Source: CAVPDE01 sp963707125 (GTDB taxonomy: Bacteria; Desulfobacterota; DSM-4660; Desulfatiglandales; HGW-15). From it: a stretch of DNA of 64,000 nucleotides. The position numbers were made by a program, and so were the translations under genes. Positions within the stretch are counted from its first letter, which is position 1, and each line of letters begins with the position of its first letter. The stretch covers positions 1 through 64,000 of the forward strand of contig CAVPOU010000026.1 in the NCBI GenBank assembly GCA_963707125.1. Reading direction: 5' to 3'. The notes under the pieces are model-generated. The model searched no databases and was not told the DNA's origin. It saw only the letters and a program-made list of their open reading frames with translations. Shown in pieces: positions 43,573 to 53,300 of this stretch.

Positions 43573-43944
43573 TTATGGATTGATCCTCAGCATGCTGTGC
43601 TTTTGCAGAATGTGCTTTTCGTCAAACACGAGTACCAGGTTGTACTCGGTCTGTAGCCACTCCCTGAAACGGGGATCCCTGCGATCCACCTCTACTGAAA
43701 TGACCTCGAACCGATTTTCCTTCTGATTGTACCGTAGCCTGTAAGTAAGGATTCTTTCACCTTCGAACAGTGCTGACGGGATTCCGAATTTGAGAAGGAT
43801 GTCTTCCTTGGTTGTTTTTCCATCCTCCAGAAGAGCCAGTTGCTGCTGCAGGGTCGCATCGTCCACAGTCTGGAGTCTGGTCTCTGCGCAGCCGGAGAGG
43901 AGCAGAATAATGAGAAAGCCTATGGCAGCAGATCGCCAAAACAT
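43573..43944 (-). CDS. OmlA/SmpA-like lipoprotein
   Basis: The protein of 123 residues begins MFWRSAAIGFLIILLLSGCA (clear lipobox LSGC) after AAGGAGGTTTTC. The body has DGKTTKEDILLKFGIPSALF, the helix-strand pattern of the BamE/SmpA fold, then ERILTYRLRYN and the C-terminal LVLVFDEKHILQKHSMLRIN. An upstream extension to 44052 is in frame but bypasses this ribosome-binding site and signal peptide. It is the first of three related lipoprotein genes read on the minus strand. Confidence 0.72.
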   Translation of the reverse strand: MFWRSAAIGFLIILLLSGCAETRLQTVDDATLQQQLALLEDGKTTKEDILLKFGIPSALFEGERILTYRLRYNQKENRFEVISVEVDRRDPRFREWLQTEYNLVLVFDEKHILQKHSMLRINP

Positions 43945-44099
43945 GAAAACCTCCTTGTTGCGAAGAGGAACGAACCGAGATTGTACAGAGAGTCGTATAA
44001 GAGTCAACGGAAATAAGGGACTCTGAAACCTTCTCAACACGGTTGCTCTCATTCCTTAAGGCATTTCCAGCCAGGAAATCCCTTGCTTTGTTTTCTATC

Positions 44100-44119
44100 T
44101 TTTGCTAAAAATAGCAAAA
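44100..44119. repeat. 8-bp inverted repeat TTTTGCTA / TAGCAAAA
   Basis: A perfect AT-rich inverted repeat with a 4-nt centre, located upstream of the lipoprotein genes and 260 nt before the MNT gene. Possible operator or bidirectional terminator; no partner identified. Confidence 0.5.
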
Positions 44120-44225
44120 TCTAAATTAACCTAACCTACAGGCAGAGGATCTTATGATGCCCGATGCCCAAAGCCAAATGGATTTGGCGAAGTGTGCAGT
44201 TGAAGCGCTTTGTGGGCACGACTGA

Positions 44226-44262
44226 CCCCGTCTTCCGAAAGGAGTCGGGGTTCTTGCTTTTT
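44226..44262 (+). terminator. Orphan intrinsic-terminator-like hairpin
   Basis: CCCCG (44226-44230) and CGGGG (44246-44250) bracket TCTTCC-GAAA-GGAGT, followed by TTCTTGCTTTTT. No plus-strand gene precedes it, so it may be left over from a deleted gene. A related CCTCC...GAGGAGACGGGGTTCTT string occurs at 46396-46430. Confidence 0.45.
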
Positions 44263-44379
44263 GGGTATATCTGACAAAAGAAAGGATCAAGATAGGGATT
44301 GTTTTGAATGTTGGGTCCAGTCCCGGCCACTGTTTCCAATACGACCCCATAAACGTCTTGGTCCAGAAAGGAGTCATGG

Positions 44380-44715
44380 ATGAACTCGATTCCCCTAACC
44401 CCCATTCAACATCAAGCCCTGAATCAGATAAAAGGTAGGGTACGGGAAAGGTTCCTTGTCGTGGATATCCTTCTATATGGTTCAGCCGCCAGAGGGGAGG
44501 CGGACGAGGAATCTGATCTGGATCTTCTCATTGTTACCTCTCAGCCACTTACCCGCTTCAGGCGCCACGAGATCACAGACATCGTATTTGAGGTCAATCT
44601 ACAATATGACACAAATTTCAGCACACTGGTTGTCGATCAAAAGACGTGGGAGACAGGCATCGTATCTGTTCTACCCCTGAGAGAGGAAATCATGAGGGAT
44701 GGTATCCGCGTATGA
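44380..44715 (+). CDS. MNT-type nucleotidyltransferase (antitoxin of MNT-HEPN modules)
   Basis: The 111-residue protein has the minimal nucleotidyltransferase motif LLYGSAARGEADEESDLDLL (GSxxRG...SDxDL) and continues with IVFEVNLQYDTNFSTLVVDQ. In MntA/HepT-like modules this antitoxin transfers AMP to a HEPN RNase and silences it. The stop overlaps the next start by 4 nt (ATGA at 44712), as in intact modules. The partner downstream retains only the first residues of a HEPN domain, so the antitoxin is now probably an orphan. Confidence 0.85.
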   Translation: MNSIPLTPIQHQALNQIKGRVRERFLVVDILLYGSAARGEADEESDLDLLIVTSQPLTRFRRHEITDIVFEVNLQYDTNFSTLVVDQKTWETGIVSVLPLREEIMRDGIRV

Positions 44716-45236
44716 CAACCGAAAGACCACGCTCGGAAATGGTGCGCTACTGGTGGAGCAAGGCAGAAGATAGCCTTGCTTCGGCCAAAAGTGGGTTCAA
44801 GCCGAATTATGCGGTGCCCCCCGGAGAAACACTCAAGGAAACGCTTGAATCGCTCGGAATGACCCAGGCTGAATTGGCCCAGCGAACCGGTCGGCCCAAG
44901 AAAACCATCAATGAGATCATAAAGGCGAAGGCTGCTATCACGCCCGATACGGCGATTCAGCTCGAAAGAGCTTTAGGGGTTCCAGCCTCTTTCTGGAATA
45001 ACCTTGAGAGGAACTATCAGGAGACCCTGGCACGTTTGAGGTAGGAGGATCAACTTCATTCCCAGTTAAAGTGGCTTAAGGCCTTCCCGATCTCCTCTCT
45101 TGTGAAAAAACGCCGGGTGCCAAAACTGAAATCAGACGTCGAGAAGCTTAGGGACTTACTGAACTTCTTCGACAACATTGAAACATCCCTTTTACCCGCT
45201 CTCCAAGAAACGCCCTTAGAGGAGGTTGAGCAATGA
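44712..45236 (+). pseudogene. HEPN N-terminus fused to XRE/HigA-ImmA-like protein, with in-frame TAG and swapped 3' end
   Basis: MTTERPRSEMVRYWWSKAED plus SLASAKS is the start of a HEPN toxin. It joins directly to GFKPNYAVPPGETLKETLES and a HigA-type HTH (GMTQAELAQRTGRPKKTINE, ALGVPASFWNNLERNYQETL). The frame meets TAG at 45042-45044, but the same frame then encodes EDQLHSQLKWLKAFPISSLV and KLKSDVEKLRDLLNFF, the usual continuation of XRE-ImmA/IrrE-type proteins. From 45166 the sequence switches to a copy of the helicase gene start (DNIETSLLPALQET), and ends at 45236. Translation should stop at 45044, giving a 110-residue HEPN/HTH chimera. Confidence 0.8.
45166..45211. repeat. 46-bp direct repeat, left copy (fragment of helicase gene start)
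   Basis: TCTTCGACAACATTGAAACA ... CTCCAAGAAAC is identical to 46556-46601 at the start of the PLD-SNF2 helicase gene. The copies bracket rhuM and the hsdS stub, 1.39 kb apart. Confidence 0.95.
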
Positions 45237-46285
45237 CCAAGGTTCCAGACGGACGAAACCGCTCGGGACTCCTCATTTATCAGACCAATGATGGAAACAC
45301 GCGAATCGAGGTTCGGCTGGAGAATGAAACAGTATGGTTAAGCCAGAAATTGATGGCCGAGTTATTTCAAGTGTCGATTCCGACGGTGAACGAGCATATC
45401 AGAAACCTCTATGAAGAGAGCGAATTACAGCCTGATCCAACTATTCGGAAATTCCGAATAGTTCAAACCGAGGGATCTAGACAGGTATCAAGGGAAGTGG
45501 ATTTCTACAATCTCGACGTCATCATCTCCGTCGGCTACCGCGTGAAATCCCACCGGGGCACCCAGTTCCGTATTTGGGCAACCCAGCGGTTGCGTGAATA
45601 CATCATCAAGGGTTTCACGCTGGATGATGAGCGGCTCAAACAGGCCGGCGGCGGCAATTACTTCGACGAGTTGCTCGCGCGGATTAGGGACATCCGGTCT
45701 TCGGAAAAGGTCTTCTGGCGCAAGGTCCTTGGCATCTATGCCACGAGCATCGACTACGACCCAAATACCGATCTGTCACGGGAGTTCTTCTCCGTGGTGC
45801 AAAACAAGATGCACTGGGCCGCCCATCGCCACACAGCAGCAGAAATCATTGCGGCAAGAGCCGATGCGGCCAGGCCCAATATGGGTTTGACCTCCTGGAT
45901 TGGCTCGAGGCCAACGCAGGCTGATGCCGAGATCGCCAAGAACTACCTCAGCGTCGAGGAATTGGACACCCTCAATCGGATTGTCACCATCTACCTGGAC
46001 TTTGCAGAGCTTCAGGCCATGAACCGGAAGCCCATGTATATGAAGGACTGGATCGCCAAGCTGGATGATTTCCTGAAGATCAGCGAGCGGGACATCCTCA
46101 CCCATGCAGGGAGTATCAGCCACGAGGAGGCGCTCTCCCAAGTCCGCGCCGAATATGAGAAGTACCGCCAAGCCCACCTGAACGATGCTTCGCCGGTGGA
46201 AAGACACTTCCTCCAGGCAGCTAAAGAGGTGCAGAAGCTTGCCGGGCAACGGAAGCGGGGGAAGAAGAAAGGAGACCTCCAGTGA
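45233..46285 (+). CDS. RhuM family protein
   Basis: The 350-residue protein matches RhuM throughout: an N-terminal winged/HTH-like region (VWLSQKLMAELFQVSIPTVN), EVDFYNLDVIISVGYRVKSH, GTQFRIWATQRLREYIIKGF, then FWRKVLGIYATSIDYDPNTD and a C-terminal helical end. RhuM-like genes were first noted in a Salmonella pathogenicity island and are common inside type I restriction operons; molecular function is not established, though a Fic/DOC-like region has been suggested. ATG 45233 follows GAGGAGGTTGAG. The stop overlaps the start of an hsdS stub by 4 nt, supporting origin from a type I locus. Confidence 0.85.
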   Translation: MTKVPDGRNRSGLLIYQTNDGNTRIEVRLENETVWLSQKLMAELFQVSIPTVNEHIRNLYEESELQPDPTIRKFRIVQTEGSRQVSREVDFYNLDVIISVGYRVKSHRGTQFRIWATQRLREYIIKGFTLDDERLKQAGGGNYFDELLARIRDIRSSEKVFWRKVLGIYATSIDYDPNTDLSREFFSVVQNKMHWAAHRHTAAEIIAARADAARPNMGLTSWIGSRPTQADAEIAKNYLSVEELDTLNRIVTIYLDFAELQAMNRKPMYMKDWIAKLDDFLKISERDILTHAGSISHEEALSQVRAEYEKYRQAHLNDASPVERHFLQAAKEVQKLAGQRKRGKKKGDLQ

Positions 46286-46380
46286 AGTCCCCCGGATACC
46301 CGAACTACAAACCCAGCAGGATAGATTGGCTTGGCGAAGTGCCGGAGCATTGGGACGTGAAGGGACTAACATACATTGGC
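46282..46380 (+). pseudogene. HsdS (type I specificity subunit) N-terminal stub
   Basis: The frame from ATG 46282 encodes YPNYKPSRIDWLGEVPEHWD followed by VKGLTYIGE, the well-known start of type I restriction specificity subunits. Similarity ends within about 33 codons; the frame runs on to 46530 with unrelated residues. No target-recognition domain, HsdM or HsdR is present. This is what remains of a type I system after recombination. Confidence 0.75.
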
Positions 46381-46545
46381 GAATGGTGCAACCGCCCCTC
46401 CTTTTCTGAGAGGAGACGGGGTTCTTATTTTGACCGAATTCGTCTGAAGCCCATTGCAGTATGCGTAATTGTTGATTCTCTAAAGCAGGTGCAATACAAA
46501 GTCAGTAGCAATCCCTTTAGTCTCTCGTCTTGAAAAGGATGTTCT

Positions 46546-49500
46546 ATGCCCAGAATCTTCGACAACATTGAAACATCCCTTTTACCCGCTCTCCAAGAAA
46601 CCCTTAAATTGTCAGACCGAGCTGATTTCTGCGTCGGCTATTTCAACCTTCGTGGATGGAAGCAGATCGATGAGTTAATAGACAAATGGTCCGGTGGTGA
46701 AGGACACTGTTGTCGTCTGTTAGTTGGAATGCAGCGGCTGCCGCAAGAGGAACTCCGGGATGCACTGCGGATCGTGAAAGGCCAGGAGGGCATAGACAAT
46801 CAGAAGGCCATTCGCCTCAAGAAGAAGTTGGCTGAAGAATTCCGCGAGCAACTGATGATTGGGATGCCTACAGAGGATGACGAGGTAGGGCTCAGGCGGC
46901 TGGCGGCCCAGATTCAAGCAAAGAAGGTCATCGTCAAGCTGTTCCTGCGCCACCCTCTCCACGCCAAACTTTACCTTCTTTTTCGTCCAGACCCAATTGC
47001 CCCGACAGGTGGGTTACCTCGGAAGCAGCAACCTCACTCTGGCCGGACTTTCTAAGCAAGGGGAGTTGAACGTGGATGTCCTTGACCAGGATGCTTGCAC
47101 CAAGCTGTCCCACTGGTTTGAGGACCGCTGGCAAGACCGTTTTTGCATCGATATCTCTTCAGAACTGGCGGCGATCATTGACGAGAGTTGGGCCCGCGAG
47201 AAGCCGCTACCCCCCTATCACATCTATCTCAAGATGGCCTATCATCTTTCCCAGGAAGCACGCTCGGGCCTCTCGGAGTTCCGCATACCCCGCGACTTCG
47301 GCAATCAGCTTTTTGAGTTCCAGGTCCAGGCTGTGAAGATCTCCTCACATCACCTGAATAAGCGCGGTGGAGTTCTAATAGGCGACGTGGTGGGGCTAGG
47401 AAAGACTTTGATGGCTACCGCTGTAGCCCGGATCTTCGAGGATGACCAGGACCTGGAGACCCTCATCATCTGCCCTAAGAACCTCGTGTCCATGTGGGAG
47501 GACTACCGCAGCCAGTACCGCATGCGGGCAAGGGTACTCTCCATTAGCCTTGTACACAGGGAATTGCCCAAGCTTCGCCGCTACCGACTTGTGGTCATTG
47601 ATGAGAGCCATAACCTTAGAAATCGGGAAGGAAAGCGCTATCGGGCAATCCAGGAATACATCCGTGAAAACGAAAGCAAAGTCATCCTCCTCTCTGCCAC
47701 GCCCTACAACAAGACGTACCTTGATCTCTCGAATCAGCTCCGCCTCTTCATCCCGGAGGACCTGGATATCGGGCTCAGACCTGAAAATTATCTCCGAGAC
47801 CTTGGGGAGACCGAGTTTATCAGACGACACCAGTGCTCCCCCCGCTCCCTTGCCGGATTCGAGCACAGCGAGTACGCCGATGATTGGCGTGAACTGATGC
47901 GATTGTACATGGTCCGAAGGACGAGGAGCTTTATTCAGGAAAACTACGCCCTGACCGATCCGAGCAATGGCAAAAAATACCTGGAGTTTCCGGATGGCAC
48001 CCGTTCCTATTTCCCGATTCGCCGGCCAAAGACCGTGAAGTTTAAGATCGACGAAAAAGATCCTAAGGACCAATATGCTCTTCTCTACTCAACTCATGTT
48101 GTCGATGCCATCAATGGCCTCATGCTGCCTCGCTACGGCTTGGGGAATTATGTCGTAGAACGTCCGCATGAGCCGCCCACAGCTGCAGAAGCAGGAATTA
48201 TTGCCGACCTGTCGCGAGCCGGCAAGAGGTTGATGGGGTTTTGCCGGACTAACCTTTTCAAGCGACTCGAAAGCAGCGGTCAGGCCTTTATACAATCCGT
48301 TGAAAGGCACATCCTGAGGAACTTCGTGTGCCTGCATGCCATCGAGACCAAGCAGCCCATCCCCATTGGCACCCAGGACGCCAGTTTCTTGGATGACCGC
48401 GTCCAAGACAGGGACCTGGATCTTTTTTCCGACGAAGATGATGATGAAACGATCGCTCCTCGGGAGAATGAAGGGCTTCGGACTGAGGCTGACTTTCGGC
48501 AGCGAGCTGTGAAGGTCTATCAGTCTTATGCCGGTCCCCTTAAAAAGCGGTTCCGTTGGTTAAGTGGCGAGCGCTTCCTTGCTCAACTGAAGAAAGACCT
48601 GCGATCCGATATCGATACGCTCCTGGCGGTACTTCAACGCTGTGGCGCTTGGGACCCTGAGCGGGACGCCAAGCTCAAGAGACTGATAGACCTGATTAGC
48701 CGCAACCATCCTGGCCAGAAGCTCATTGTCTTTTCCCAATTCGCGGACACCGTTGATTACCTGAGCGCCCAGTTGGCGGCTCGGGGAATCCCCAGGATGG
48801 CCGGGGTTACGGGCGACACGGAAGACCCGACCAAGGTTGCATGGCGGTTCAGCCCTGAGAGCAACCAAAAGCGCCTAGAGGTCCGGGCAGGAGCAGGAAC
48901 TCGACGTGCTCATTTCCACTGATGTCCTGAGTGAAGGCCAGAATCTCCAAGACGGCGCCATTGTCGTAAATTACGATCTCCCATGGGCCATCATCCGCCT
49001 TATTCAGAGGGCAGGCCGGGTGGATAGGATTGGGCAGAAGTCGGATACCATTCTTTGCTACAGTTTTCTGCCTGCCGAAGGGGTGGAGCGCATCATCCGC
49101 CTCCGCGCGCGCGTGCGGCAAAGGCTTCAGGAAAATGCGGAAGTGGTGGGTACGGACGAGGCCTTCTTCGAGGACGACCGCAACGAGCAGGCCATTAGGG
49201 ATCTCTTTACGGAAAAAGCGGGGATACTGGACGGCGATGCGGACACGGAGGTCGACCTGGGATCCTATGCGTACCAGATCTGGAAGAGGGCTACAGACCG
49301 AGATCCATCGCTGCAGAAAATGATCCCATCGTTACCTAATGTTGTCTACTCCACTAAGCCTCACTCTCCCACGGATGAGGAGCCTGAAGGCGTGCTGGTG
49401 TATGTCCGCACAGCCCAGGGAAACGATGCTCTGGCCTGGGTGAACAAAGAAGGAAAGAGTATCACAGAGTCCCAGTTCGCTATCCTCAAGGCCGCGGAGT

Positions 49501-49919
49501 GCGCCCCTGAAACCCCCGCACTGCCACGACTGAATGACCACCACAAACTTGTCCAGGCCGGCGTGGAGTCTGTTGCCAGGGAGGAGCGATCCATGGGAGG
49601 CCAGTTGGGGCGGCCATCAGGAGCACGTTTCCGGACTTACGAGCGACTGCAACGGTATGCCGAAGTGATCAAGGGGACCTTGTTTGACAACCCCCAGCTC
49701 CGCCGTGCCATTGAGGATATCTATAGTTGTCCCCTTCGCCAGGTAGCCATTGACATCCTGAACCGGCAACTTCGAAGCGGCATCAGCGACGAGGCCCTGG
49801 CTCAGCGGGTACTCGAGCTCCGGGAGGAGGGCCGATTGTGTATTATTCACGAGGAAGAGGAACTGCAGGAGCCCCGCATCATCTGTTCAATGGGACTGAG
49901 GAGAAAGGATGAAGGATGA
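46546..49919 (+). pseudogene. PLD-nuclease/SNF2-helicase protein, two frameshifts
   Basis: The start MPRIFDNIETSLLPALQETL follows AAAGGATGTTCT. The N-terminal domain is phospholipase-D-like (HAKLYLL ... GSSNLTLAG, an HxK...GSSN motif). The SNF2-type helicase has Walker A GDVVGLGKTLMA, DEAH-type IDESHNLRN, motif III LLSATPYNKT and C-terminal motifs LIVFSQFADTVDYLSA and QRAGRVDRIGQ. A shift near 47010 joins the PLD half to the helicase, and one near 48885 joins QKRLEV to QELDVLISTDVLSEGQNLQD. If repaired it has about 1120 residues. It resembles DrmD-like and other restriction translocases, with a methylase gene downstream. The shifts may be sequencing indels. Confidence 0.78.
46556..46601. repeat. 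46-bp direct repeat, right copy
   Basis: Identical to 45166-45211. This copy is in its native context, codons 4-18 of the helicase gene. Confidence 0.95.
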
Positions 49920-49929
49920 GGGATGAAGG
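49904..49929. repeat. GGATGAAGG direct repeat, left flank of four-helix-bundle cassette
   Basis: AAAGGATGAAGGATGAGGGA plus TGAAGG matches 50289-50313 with one mismatch. It contains the helicase stop codon. Confidence 0.85.
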
Positions 49930-50281
49930 CGGAAAGGACCTGAAAGCCAGGACAAAGTCATTCGCCCTTGAGATCATCAAGACGTATTCGGGTTTGCCGA
50001 ACAGCACGGTAGCGCAGGTGATAGGCAGGCAAGTGCTGAGATCGGGCACTTCTGTGGGTGCTCACTACAGGGAAGCAATCCGAAGCAGGTCGAATGCTGA
50101 GTTCATAAGCAAACTGGAAGGGGGCCTTCAAGAGCTTGAGGAAACGATCTACTGGCTTGAGCTTCTGGTCGATTCAGGAGTCGCAAAGCTCAAGGCGGTG
50201 TCCCATCTCCTGGACGAGGCCAACCAGTTGGCCGCAATCCTCAAGACCTGTGTTAAGAACGTGAAGAAGAGAAAGTCATGA
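49916..50281 (+). CDS. Four-helix-bundle protein (23S rRNA intervening-sequence/S23 family)
   Basis: The 121-residue protein shows the S23/IVP pattern: FALEIIKTYSGLPNSTVAQV, IGRQVLRSGTSVGAHYREAI, FISKLEGGLQELEETIYWLE and a last helix ANQLAAILKTCVKNV. Members are found in intervening sequences of 23S rRNA and scattered in genomes; related Avd proteins assist diversity-generating retroelements. No reverse transcriptase is near. The start ATG overlaps the helicase stop (ATGA). It is enclosed by 25-bp direct repeats, so it looks like an inserted cassette between two partner genes. Confidence 0.85.
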   Translation: MRDEGGKDLKARTKSFALEIIKTYSGLPNSTVAQVIGRQVLRSGTSVGAHYREAIRSRSNAEFISKLEGGLQELEETIYWLELLVDSGVAKLKAVSHLLDEANQLAAILKTCVKNVKKRKS

Positions 50282-50288
50282 CCTTGTC

Positions 50289-50313
50289 AAGGATGAAGGT
50301 TGAGGGATGAAGG
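50289..50313. repeat. GGATGAAGG direct repeat, right flank
   Basis: AAGGATGAAGGTTGAGGGAT plus GAAGG, immediately before the methylase start. It repeats 49904-49929 with one mismatch. Confidence 0.85.
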
Positions 50314-53300
50314 ATGAATGTAAGCCCCGATACTGTTCGCCGCCGCCTGAGAGATTTCGATCTTGCCGGCCTGTTTGTGGAGGAGCTTGGGTGGGACCGC
50401 CACTCAGGTCAGCTGCCGGTGACAGTAGAGGGGCGAACATATCTCCTCCGAGGACTGGCGCAAAAGCGGGGTGTGCAGATTTTCCAGTGTGATGCGGACG
50501 GCGACGGTAGAATGCCTGATCACGGGACCCGGCGAAAGATTGAGAAGCAGGTCACAAAATCCGCGTACGAGCACCTCATCATCTTTGTGGATGGGGCCCG
50601 TGCGGTGCAGATTTGGCAGTGGGTTGCGCGGGAACCTGGTCAGCCTGCCAAGTACCGGGAATATGCCTACCATCCGGGACACCAGGCAGGGGAGTCACTG
50701 GTCCAAAAGCTGCATACCATCTATTTCCCCTTGAGCGAAGAAGAGGCGATCGACCTGACCGGCACTGTTCACAGGCTCCGAGATGCCTTTGACAGGGACC
50801 GGGTCACTAAGAAGTTCTACGAGAGATTCAAAGCAGAACATGGGAAGTTTCTCAAGTTCATATCCGGGATCTCCGACACCGCCGACCGAGAGTGGTATGC
50901 CTCTCTCATGCTGAACCGGCTCATGTTTGTGTATTTCATCCAGCAGAAAAGCTTTCTGGACGGCGACCAGCGGTACCTCCAAAACCGCCTCCGAATGGTC
51001 CAGGAGCGGAAAGGAAAGGGCCGGTTCTACACCTTCTACCGGTATTTTCTCCTGCGTCTCTTCCACGAAGGTTTTACCCAGCAACAGGCTCAGCGTGCTC
51101 CTGACCTGGAGGAACTTCTTGGCAATATCCCCTATCTCGACGGCGGGCTTTTTGATGTCCATCAGCTCGAAGAAAAATACCCCGAGATGAATATTCCTGA
51201 TGAAGCCTTCGAGGGGCTCTTTACCTTCTTCGACCAGTACGAGTGGCATCTGGATGCGAGGCCCTTGCGGAACGACCGGGAGATTAATCCCGACGTACTC
51301 GGCTACATCTTCGAGAAGTTTGTAAACCAGAAGCAGATGGGCGCTTACTATACTAAAGAGGACATTACTGAATACATCGGCAAGAACACCATCATCCCAT
51401 ACCTCTTTGATTCGGCCCACAAGAAATGCACGATAGCGTTTGAGCCAGGGTCTGCCCTATGGCAACTCCCCGCGAATGATCCGGATCGCTACATTTACGA
51501 ACCTGTGAGGAGAGGAGTCGTAAACGAAAAGGGCGAGGTGATCCCAGAATCAGTTCTTCCGGAATTCGTTCAGAAAGGCATGAACGACCCAAAGGCCCGC
51601 ATGTTTGAGAAAAAGTATAACCTTGGTGATGCGGATCTGCGGAATGAGGAAGGCCGGAAGCTAACCCTGCCCTCCGAAACTTGGCGCGAATATGCGAATC
51701 GAAGAAAACGCTGCCTGGAGTTGAGAGAGAAGCTGGCGAATGGGGAGATCCATGAGATCAATGATCTGATCACCTTCAACCTCAACATTCGCCAGTTCGC
51801 AGAGGACGCTATCAGTACCTGCGAGGGACCTGAGCTATTGCGGGCATTCTATGCGGCGATCTCGAGCTCTACCGTCCTAGATCCAACCTGCGGTTCAGGC
51901 GCCTTTCTTTTCGCAGCCCTCAACATACTAGAGCCACTCTACGAGGCATGCCTTGTCAGGATGGAGGCATTCCTAGAAGACCTGGAACATTCAGGAGAGA
52001 AGCATAGGCCTGAGAAGTTCGGCGATTTCCGGCGTGTCCTCGCTGAGATCGACAAGCATCCTAACCGTCGCTACTTCATCCTGAAATCTATCATCATCAA
52101 CAACCTCTATGGCGTGGACATCATGGAGGAGGCTGTGGAGATCTGCAAGCTGCGCCTCTTCCTTAAGCTTGTGGCCCAGGTGGACAGGGTCAAGGACCTA
52201 GAGCCTCTCCCGGACATCGATTTCAACATCCGGCCCGGCAACACTCTCGTCGGGTTCGCCCGACTCGATGACGTGAAGGCCACCCTGGATGGAAAATTCG
52301 GATTCAAGAAAGGCGAGGTAGATCGAATCACTGAGGATGCAGAGATCGTGGACCGAGCGTACCGGAGATTCCACGAAATGCAGACCGTCCACGATATGGA
52401 CGCCAAGGATTTCGCAGAGGCCAAACGAGAGCTTCGATCACGCCTTGCCCAGTTGACCGAGCAACTCGACCGCTATCTGGCGACCGAGTACGGGATTAGC
52501 GAGAGCATAATCCTGAACAAGAAAGAGTATCAGGTTGCCTTCCACAAGTGGCGCATAGCCCACCGGCCCTTCCATTGGTTCGCCGACTTTTATGGAATCA
52601 TGAATCGGAATGGATTTGATGTCATAATTGGAAACCCTCCCTACGTTGAATACAGCAAAGTACGGACTGTGTATCGAATACTGGGCTACAGTACTGAGAC
52701 GGCCGGGAACCTTTATGCCTTCTGTGCTGAGCGGAGTTATAGGCTGCTAGGAAATGCGGGACGGTTCGGGTTCATTGTCCAAGCACCGATTGTTTCTACA
52801 CAGCGAATGGGTGAAGTCCGCGCCGTACTTCGTGGAAATTCCGACAGCCTCTTCTTTTCCACATACGATGATAGGCCGAGCAAGTTGTTCGATGGTATGC
52901 ACCACTGCCGCCTTGCGATCATTTTGTCCCGAAAAGGAAAGCCAAATGTGCTGTGGACGCATGTCGCAACTACGAGGTACCACAAGTGGTATAAGGAAGA
53001 GCGTCAGAATCTTTTCGAGGTCACTGATTACATCACCTATCCTCTCGAATTGGTACCAGATTTCATTCCCAAGTTCCGTTCGTCGGTGGAGAGCGGTATT
53101 TTCAAGAAGGTCACTTCCGTTCCTCGACGCATGGGTTTAATGATGCGCCCCTCTTCAACCGAATATGCGATTTACTACAAAATAACTGGTGTCGGGCATT
53201 GGTTCACCTTCACCATGAACCCTCCCCGATTCTGGCGGGATGGTTTGGTGGGGCATTCAACCAGAGAAAGTGCGGTTTTCTTCCCTTCTCAATCGATTCG

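Noticed and set aside
45042..45044. TAG as pyrrolysine
   Set aside because: No pyl genes or methylamine methyltransferases are seen and the position is not catalytic; a nonsense mutation is simpler.
49904..50313. Diversity-generating retroelement based on the Avd-like four-helix-bundle gene
   Set aside because: No reverse transcriptase, template repeat or variable repeat is present nearby.
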